Source of the DNA: DATBHW01 sp035307385
Lineage (GTDB): Bacteria; Chloroflexota; Ktedonobacteria; Ktedonobacterales; DATBGS01
Direction: 5' to 3'
NCBI GenBank assembly: GCA_035307385.1
Contig: DATGID010000062.1
Span: 186,001 to 250,000 of the forward strand
DNA length: 64,000 nt
Each line of letters begins with the position of its first letter. Position 1 is the first letter of the stretch. Shown here in pieces: positions 60,229-64,000 of this stretch. A program made the position numbers and the translations under genes. The notes under the pieces are model-generated. The model worked only from the letters and a program-made list of their open reading frames with translations, searched no databases and was not told where the DNA came from.

Positions 60229-61461
60229 ATGTGCTTTAGAGTTGCCATGCTCAGCCTGCACACCTCGCCGCTAGCGCCGCTTGGCAAGAGCGTAGAGGCC
60301 GGAGGCATGAACGTCTACGTGCGAGAACTGGCCCGCGAACTCGGCAAACGTGGTTTAATCGTTGATATTTTTACTCGTTGGACTGACCCCACCACTCCCC
60401 GTATCCTCCCCCTGGGCGAACATGTTCGCGTCATCCATATCAAAGCTGGACCCATCGCCAGGCTGCATAAAAATGATCTCTTCCAGCATGTGCCCGAATT
60501 TGTGCGCCGCGTGCAGCAGTTCGCCGAATGCGAAGAGCACAGCTATAATGTGATTCACAGCCATTACTGGCTCTCGGGCGTGGCGGGCATGCAGCTTGCC
60601 AAAGCCTGGGACATTCCCCATCTGACTATGTTCCACACGCTGGCGCGTTTGAAACAGCAGGCGCGCCCGGAAGAGCGCGAGACCGCGCTGCGCATCGAAT
60701 ATGAGGGGCGCATCATCAACAGCGTCGACCAGATTGCCGTCTCCACCCCCCACGAGCGAGACCAGATTGCGCGCATCTATGGTATCTCGCGGGCGCGCAT
60801 GACCATCGTCCCTTGCGGGGTCGATCTGCGCCACTTCCACCCGCAGAACCGCGAGCAGGCCAGAGCATCGCTGGGGCTGAACGGCAAGCCAACGCTGCTC
60901 TTTGTGGGGCGCCCCGACCCACTCAAGGGCGGCGACCTGCTCATTCAGGCAGCAGGTTTGTTACAGCAGCCCGCAGAGGTGGTCATGATTGGCGGCAACC
61001 TGGAAGATGACCCGGAGCTAGAGCGGCTGCGCGAGGCCGCCCGTGTGCAGGGGCTGGCAGACGTGGTGCGCTTTGTCGGCGCTGTGCCACAGGAAGAACT
61101 GCCGCGCTATTACAGCGCCGCCGACCTGATGGTCGTACCATCCTATTATGAAAGTTTCGGTCTGGTGGCCGTCGAGGCTCTGGCCTGCGGAACGCCGGTC
61201 ATTGCCACCAAAGTAGGCGGGCTGCAATATATCGTCCAGGACGGCGAAAATGGGTTCCTCGTTCCCTGGCGCTGCGCGGGCTTTTTCGCTGAAAAGATCG
61301 ATGCGGTTCTCGGCGATGAAACCTTGCTCGACGACCTGCGCCACAACGCGCGCGCTTCGGTGACGCGCTATAGCTGGCGCGCGGTTGCGGAGCAGATACG
61401 CCAGGTCTATGATACGCTGACCTCCGAGCGCCGCGCCGTAGCGGCCTGCTGCTGCTTCTAG
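60229..61461 (+). CDS. GT4 glycosyltransferase (MshA/sucrose-synthase-like)
   Basis: 410 residues. N-terminal GGMNVYVRELARELGKRGLIVDIFTRW and LSLHTSPLAPLGK match the MshA/WaaG-type GT-B acceptor loop; the C-terminal donor site has LLFVGRPDPLKGGDLLIQAA and YESFGLVAVEALACGTPVIATKVGG. It may make an NDP-sugar conjugate such as a glucosylated metabolite or polysaccharide. ATG 60229 follows GAGGGG. Its C-terminus ends in a Cys cluster (VAACCCF). A long hairpin follows. Confidence 0.9.
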   Translation: MCFRVAMLSLHTSPLAPLGKSVEAGGMNVYVRELARELGKRGLIVDIFTRWTDPTTPRILPLGEHVRVIHIKAGPIARLHKNDLFQHVPEFVRRVQQFAECEEHSYNVIHSHYWLSGVAGMQLAKAWDIPHLTMFHTLARLKQQARPEERETALRIEYEGRIINSVDQIAVSTPHERDQIARIYGISRARMTIVPCGVDLRHFHPQNREQARASLGLNGKPTLLFVGRPDPLKGGDLLIQAAGLLQQPAEVVMIGGNLEDDPELERLREAARVQGLADVVRFVGAVPQEELPRYYSAADLMVVPSYYESFGLVAVEALACGTPVIATKVGGLQYIVQDGENGFLVPWRCAGFFAEKIDAVLGDETLLDDLRHNARASVTRYSWRAVAEQIRQVYDTLTSERRAVAACCCF

Positions 61462-61477
61462 CGCGCGCAGATCACAT

Positions 61478-61531
61478 AACAGAGGAGGCGACCTACCAGT
61501 CTGTACAGACTGGCAGGCCGCCTCCTCTGTT
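61478..61531. terminator. Long imperfect hairpin between convergent genes
   Basis: AACAGAGGAGGCG ... CGCCTCCTCTGTT with a second stem CCAGTCTGTACAGACTGG in the middle. It separates the GT4 gene from the sedolisin gene; no T-tract on either strand. Confidence 0.6.
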
Positions 61532-61549
61532 CTCAGCAGGCATCGGGTT

Positions 61550-63310
61550 TTATCTCAGAGCGCCCAGCACGCGAGCAATATCAAAGAAATTGGGCGTGCC
61601 CAGGCCGGTGGCGTAATCCCATCCTGGTCCGGCATGATAATACAGGTTGTTCCCCTGCGTGATGTCGTGGAAGGGCTGGAACGTCCCCGGATGGTTCGCT
61701 ATTTGATACAGAGTAGGCACACCGCCCAGGAGCGACTTCCCTTGCTTTTGCAGCGCCTGATCGACCAGAATAGACCCGGCAGCCCACATCGGCGCGGCGG
61801 CGCTGGTTCCACCAACCAGTGTCCAGCCCAGCGGCGACGAAGCGCCGGTATAGTAGACAGAGATGTTATCAGCCACTGCCGCCACATCTGGCACCTGGCG
61901 CGTGCCGGTTGAGTATTGGTTTTTCACGCCCATGCCCGCTTGCCAGAGCGGACGAACGAAGCCTTTGTTCTTGCTCAGGCCACCACCCGTGCCCCAGGTA
62001 TTCTGGCAATCGGTCTTGTTGGGGTTCGGGTCAGACCAGGCAATTTCTTCGCCCTGTTGCAGGTTTGTTCCGCCAACGCCTATCGCCCAGGGCGCGCTGG
62101 CCGGGAAGCTGACCGCAAGCTGCCCATACACGCCATCGGTAAAGGCGGCGCAGTCGCCGCTGGAAATAAAGACGCTGATGCCTTCCACCGCCAGCACTTC
62201 AAGCGTATTATTAAATTCCGCCATATAGGCGGCATCGAACTGATCTTCGCCCGCGCCATAGCTGGCACTCACTACCTGCACCTGATCGTCGGCAGCGATT
62301 TTATTGAGGGCATCGAGATAGCCAACATTATCAGCCTGCGGTGTCTGGTAATCGAGGATTTCGGCTTGAGGGGCCAATCCGGCAATCATCTCCAGGTCCA
62401 GCGTGGCTTCGCCGCTGCCAGTGCCAGCGGCCAGCGGGCTATCGACCTCGATATTGCGCAGATGCACTTGATCGCCGTTGCACGCCGCATAGTTGGCGAT
62501 ATCATCGCGGTTATATGGGTCGCCAAGTTCGATCACCCCGATCTTCATCCCCTGCCCTTGAAACCCTTTGTCATACAGTTGATCGTAGGCATAGGTGCGC
62601 GCAATCGTATCGCGCGTGATGCCGCCCAACACGCCATACAGCGTGCAATTGCCAGCGGTGGGCTGCTCGGTGATGCCGACAAGACCTTTCAGCGTCGGCG
62701 TATGCATGATATGGGAAAAATTGGTCAGGCCGGTAATGGAGGTAACGAGCGGCGCAATGGCTGAAGGCAGCGCCGGGGCAGCGCTGGGGCCAAAGAAGAT
62801 TTGCCCATTCAGCGAGCGCGTCTGGAGCAGCACCCGAAACGCGCTGGCAATATGCGCGGCAGTCGCACGCACAACCAGATTGGTATGCAGCGGGCTGGCG
62901 CTGACAATCTGAAATCCCTGGCTGGTCAGCCAGGCGCTGACCTTCCGAATCGCGGCGATGGACGCGCCAAACTGCCTGGCAACCTGGACCGGTGTGAGGT
63001 AATGGCCGTAGCTGGGTGAGGAGGGGTTGTAAATATTCTGGGCAGCCTGGGCAAGCCCCTGGCTGTTAATAGGCAGCCCGATGTTGAGTTCAAGCATGGT
63101 GTCGGGCGCTACCAGACCGGTAAGGCGACCCTGCAACGCGGCCAACGGCAAGCCAGCGAGTGCTGGCGCTGAGGGAACAGAACGCTGCGCTTGTGGCGGA
63201 GCCGATGCCCCACCGCATGCGCTCAACATGAGCAAGACGATCAAGGCGCCTACCATCCACTCAACGCCCTGCATTCTGTTTCTTGGGAGAAATCTAGCGA
63301 CCTGTAGCAT
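61550..63310 (-). CDS. S53 family peptidase (sedolisin/kumamolisin) lipoprotein
   Basis: 586 residues. A lipobox LLMLSAC (Cys32) marks it as a lipoprotein. An N-terminal pro-domain of about 190 residues (YGHYLTPVQVARQFG) precedes the S53 catalytic domain: GSGEATLDLEM with Glu and Asp of the Ser-Glu-Asp triad, VSASYGAGEDQFD, SSGDCAAF with the oxyanion Asp, and GGTSAAAPMWAA with the nucleophile Ser. Ends with the calcium-binding DITQGNNLYYHAGPGWDYATG. Sedolisins are acid endopeptidases. The start is ATG 63310; TTG 63316 is also possible. Confidence 0.93.
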   Translation of the reverse strand: MLQVARFLPRNRMQGVEWMVGALIVLLMLSACGGASAPPQAQRSVPSAPALAGLPLAALQGRLTGLVAPDTMLELNIGLPINSQGLAQAAQNIYNPSSPSYGHYLTPVQVARQFGASIAAIRKVSAWLTSQGFQIVSASPLHTNLVVRATAAHIASAFRVLLQTRSLNGQIFFGPSAAPALPSAIAPLVTSITGLTNFSHIMHTPTLKGLVGITEQPTAGNCTLYGVLGGITRDTIARTYAYDQLYDKGFQGQGMKIGVIELGDPYNRDDIANYAACNGDQVHLRNIEVDSPLAAGTGSGEATLDLEMIAGLAPQAEILDYQTPQADNVGYLDALNKIAADDQVQVVSASYGAGEDQFDAAYMAEFNNTLEVLAVEGISVFISSGDCAAFTDGVYGQLAVSFPASAPWAIGVGGTNLQQGEEIAWSDPNPNKTDCQNTWGTGGGLSKNKGFVRPLWQAGMGVKNQYSTGTRQVPDVAAVADNISVYYTGASSPLGWTLVGGTSAAAPMWAAGSILVDQALQKQGKSLLGGVPTLYQIANHPGTFQPFHDITQGNNLYYHAGPGWDYATGLGTPNFFDIARVLGALR

Positions 63311-63643
63311 GTTCAAAGCGGCACACGATCCGCGCGCCCGCTTCCTCCTCTCGCATCAGGCTGACCGGCGAAACCTCGTTATCCAGCACACCAGATGGTC
63401 AGCGCTCAGGCATAGCCAAACGGATAAAAGGGCTATTCCACCCCTGCATTCCATAGTATAGCAGATGCAGCCCGGCCAGGCTAACAGTGCGATGCCTCCC
63501 TGTGAGGATCACCGCGCAAAGGACCAACAGCGCCGCACACGGCAGCGGTATACATCTTGCACGCCGCGCTGAGAAAGGATGCCCTTTCGCCACGCAGTCG
63601 CTTTTCTTGAGCTTCTCGCTCGCGCACAAAGGAGTCACAACCG
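63311..63643. other. Divergent intergenic region sedolisin / Pro-Gln-rich gene
   Basis: 333 bases without a supported gene. It carries the minus-strand extended -10 element for the sedolisin gene. No convincing plus-strand promoter was identified for the Pro-rich gene. Confidence 0.5.
63455..63463 (-). promoter_or_regulatory. Extended -10 element of the sedolisin gene
   Basis: Minus strand TG-C-TATACT (63463-63455), with -35-like TAGCCT 17 bases upstream; 145 bases before ATG 63310. Confidence 0.45.
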
Positions 63644-64000
63644 ATGCAGCAGCAACCTCCATCTCAACCACCTTTTGGTAATCCCTATGGTGAACCAACG
63701 CAACCTGTAGGCCAGCCCCCACCATCCTATAGCGAGCCAACGCAGCCCATAAGCCAACCGCCGTCAGGCCCACCGGAAAGCGCGTTTCCGCAGCCACCGC
63801 AGCCCATCCCTCAGGAGCCGGAGCGCGCAGGGGCGCAGCCATTCCAGGGCCAGGAACAAGCCCCAACGCAGGTGGCGGGAACGCCTTTTGCTCCTACCCC
63901 GCAAGCGCCGCAGCCATACGCGCCATCTGGACGCGGCAACTGGGTCTCGTTTTCCCGGCTGCGTGGGCATCCCTTGATCGACATCTTGACAGGTAAAACG
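63644..64000 (+). CDS. Pro/Gln-rich protein, N-terminal part (runs off window)
   Basis: 119 codons up to the window end. The first 95 residues are Pro/Gln/Thr-rich with QPP, EPTQP and PQP repeats; the fold then starts with GNWVSFSRLRGHPLIDILTG. ATG 63644 follows AAAGGAG at ten bases. Such a disordered N-terminus ahead of a membrane or signalling domain is common in this window's proteins, but its kind cannot be told from what is visible. Confidence 0.65.
   Translation, partial: MQQQPPSQPPFGNPYGEPTQPVGQPPPSYSEPTQPISQPPSGPPESAFPQPPQPIPQEPERAGAQPFQGQEQAPTQVAGTPFAPTPQAPQPYAPSGRGNWVSFSRLRGHPLIDILTGKT

Overview
This window looks like a chromosomal segment of a high-GC, Gram-positive-like bacterium of the Chloroflexota, most likely class Ktedonobacteria. 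That placement is inferred from gene content. Evidence includes a split cytochrome b (b6/subunit IV style), an over-long SecA, LiaS/NarL-type histidine kinases, several proline-rich secreted or membrane proteins, a lipoprotein sedolisin and IS200/IS605 debris. Almost every gene is chromosomal in character. There is no CRISPR array, rRNA or prophage. One tRNA gene, tRNA-Gln(TTG), is present.

Layout. 1-1.9 kb: menaquinol-cytochrome c reductase genes on the minus strand (b, subunit IV, Rieske, the last cut by the window edge). 2.2-4.6 kb: a divergent two-component system and an acidic protein. 5-10.2 kb: a DUF1786 ATPase-fold protein, a KGG stress protein with a long leader, a double-HTH protein, ThpR and FtsH. 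10.7-16.9 kb: a GAF histidine kinase, an alpha/beta hydrolase, a MoaB-type protein, a TPR membrane protein and small proteins. 17-23.5 kb: an oxamate carbamoyltransferase-like cluster (AllH, PucR regulator, AllF/FdrA, AllG) with an IS200/IS605 remnant wedged between allH and pucR. 23.5-28.8 kb (minus): an ANTAR regulator, RicT and SPFH-like operon, then CorA and a lipoate ligase. 29-45 kb: ferredoxin, DppA, and the run alaS - unknown membrane protein - ruvX - mltG - uppP. This is followed by an orphan kinase, a GT4/GH57 sugar-polymer pair, a beta-propeller-like protein and TlyA. 45.3-50.6 kb: a MITE-like inverted repeat, a promoter, and a benzoate-CoA ligase / GNAT / crotonase / two-subunit CoA-transferase operon. 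50.6-64 kb: a PT-rich protein, SecA with a possible leader ORF, a 3-hydroxyacyl-CoA dehydrogenase, a HIT protein, tRNA-Gln with GlmU, a CNNM/CorC protein, a GT4 enzyme, a sedolisin and a truncated Pro/Gln-rich protein.

The observations most worth following are: (1) an internal codon-usage switch inside alaS (about 32.4-33.7 kb) that reverts before the stop; (2) the AllFGH-like cluster without a carbamate kinase in view and interrupted by IS debris; (3) an acyl-CoA ligase paired with a GNAT acetyltransferase, next to an atypical crotonase and CoA-transferase; (4) long, nearly perfect intergenic hairpins without T-tracts that recur at gene ends; (5) tandem TCAGGT-N4-ACCTGA palindromes between the cytochrome genes and the histidine kinase; (6) a possible translated leader ORF upstream of secA. 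All family assignments come from reading motifs by eye; no database search was run.
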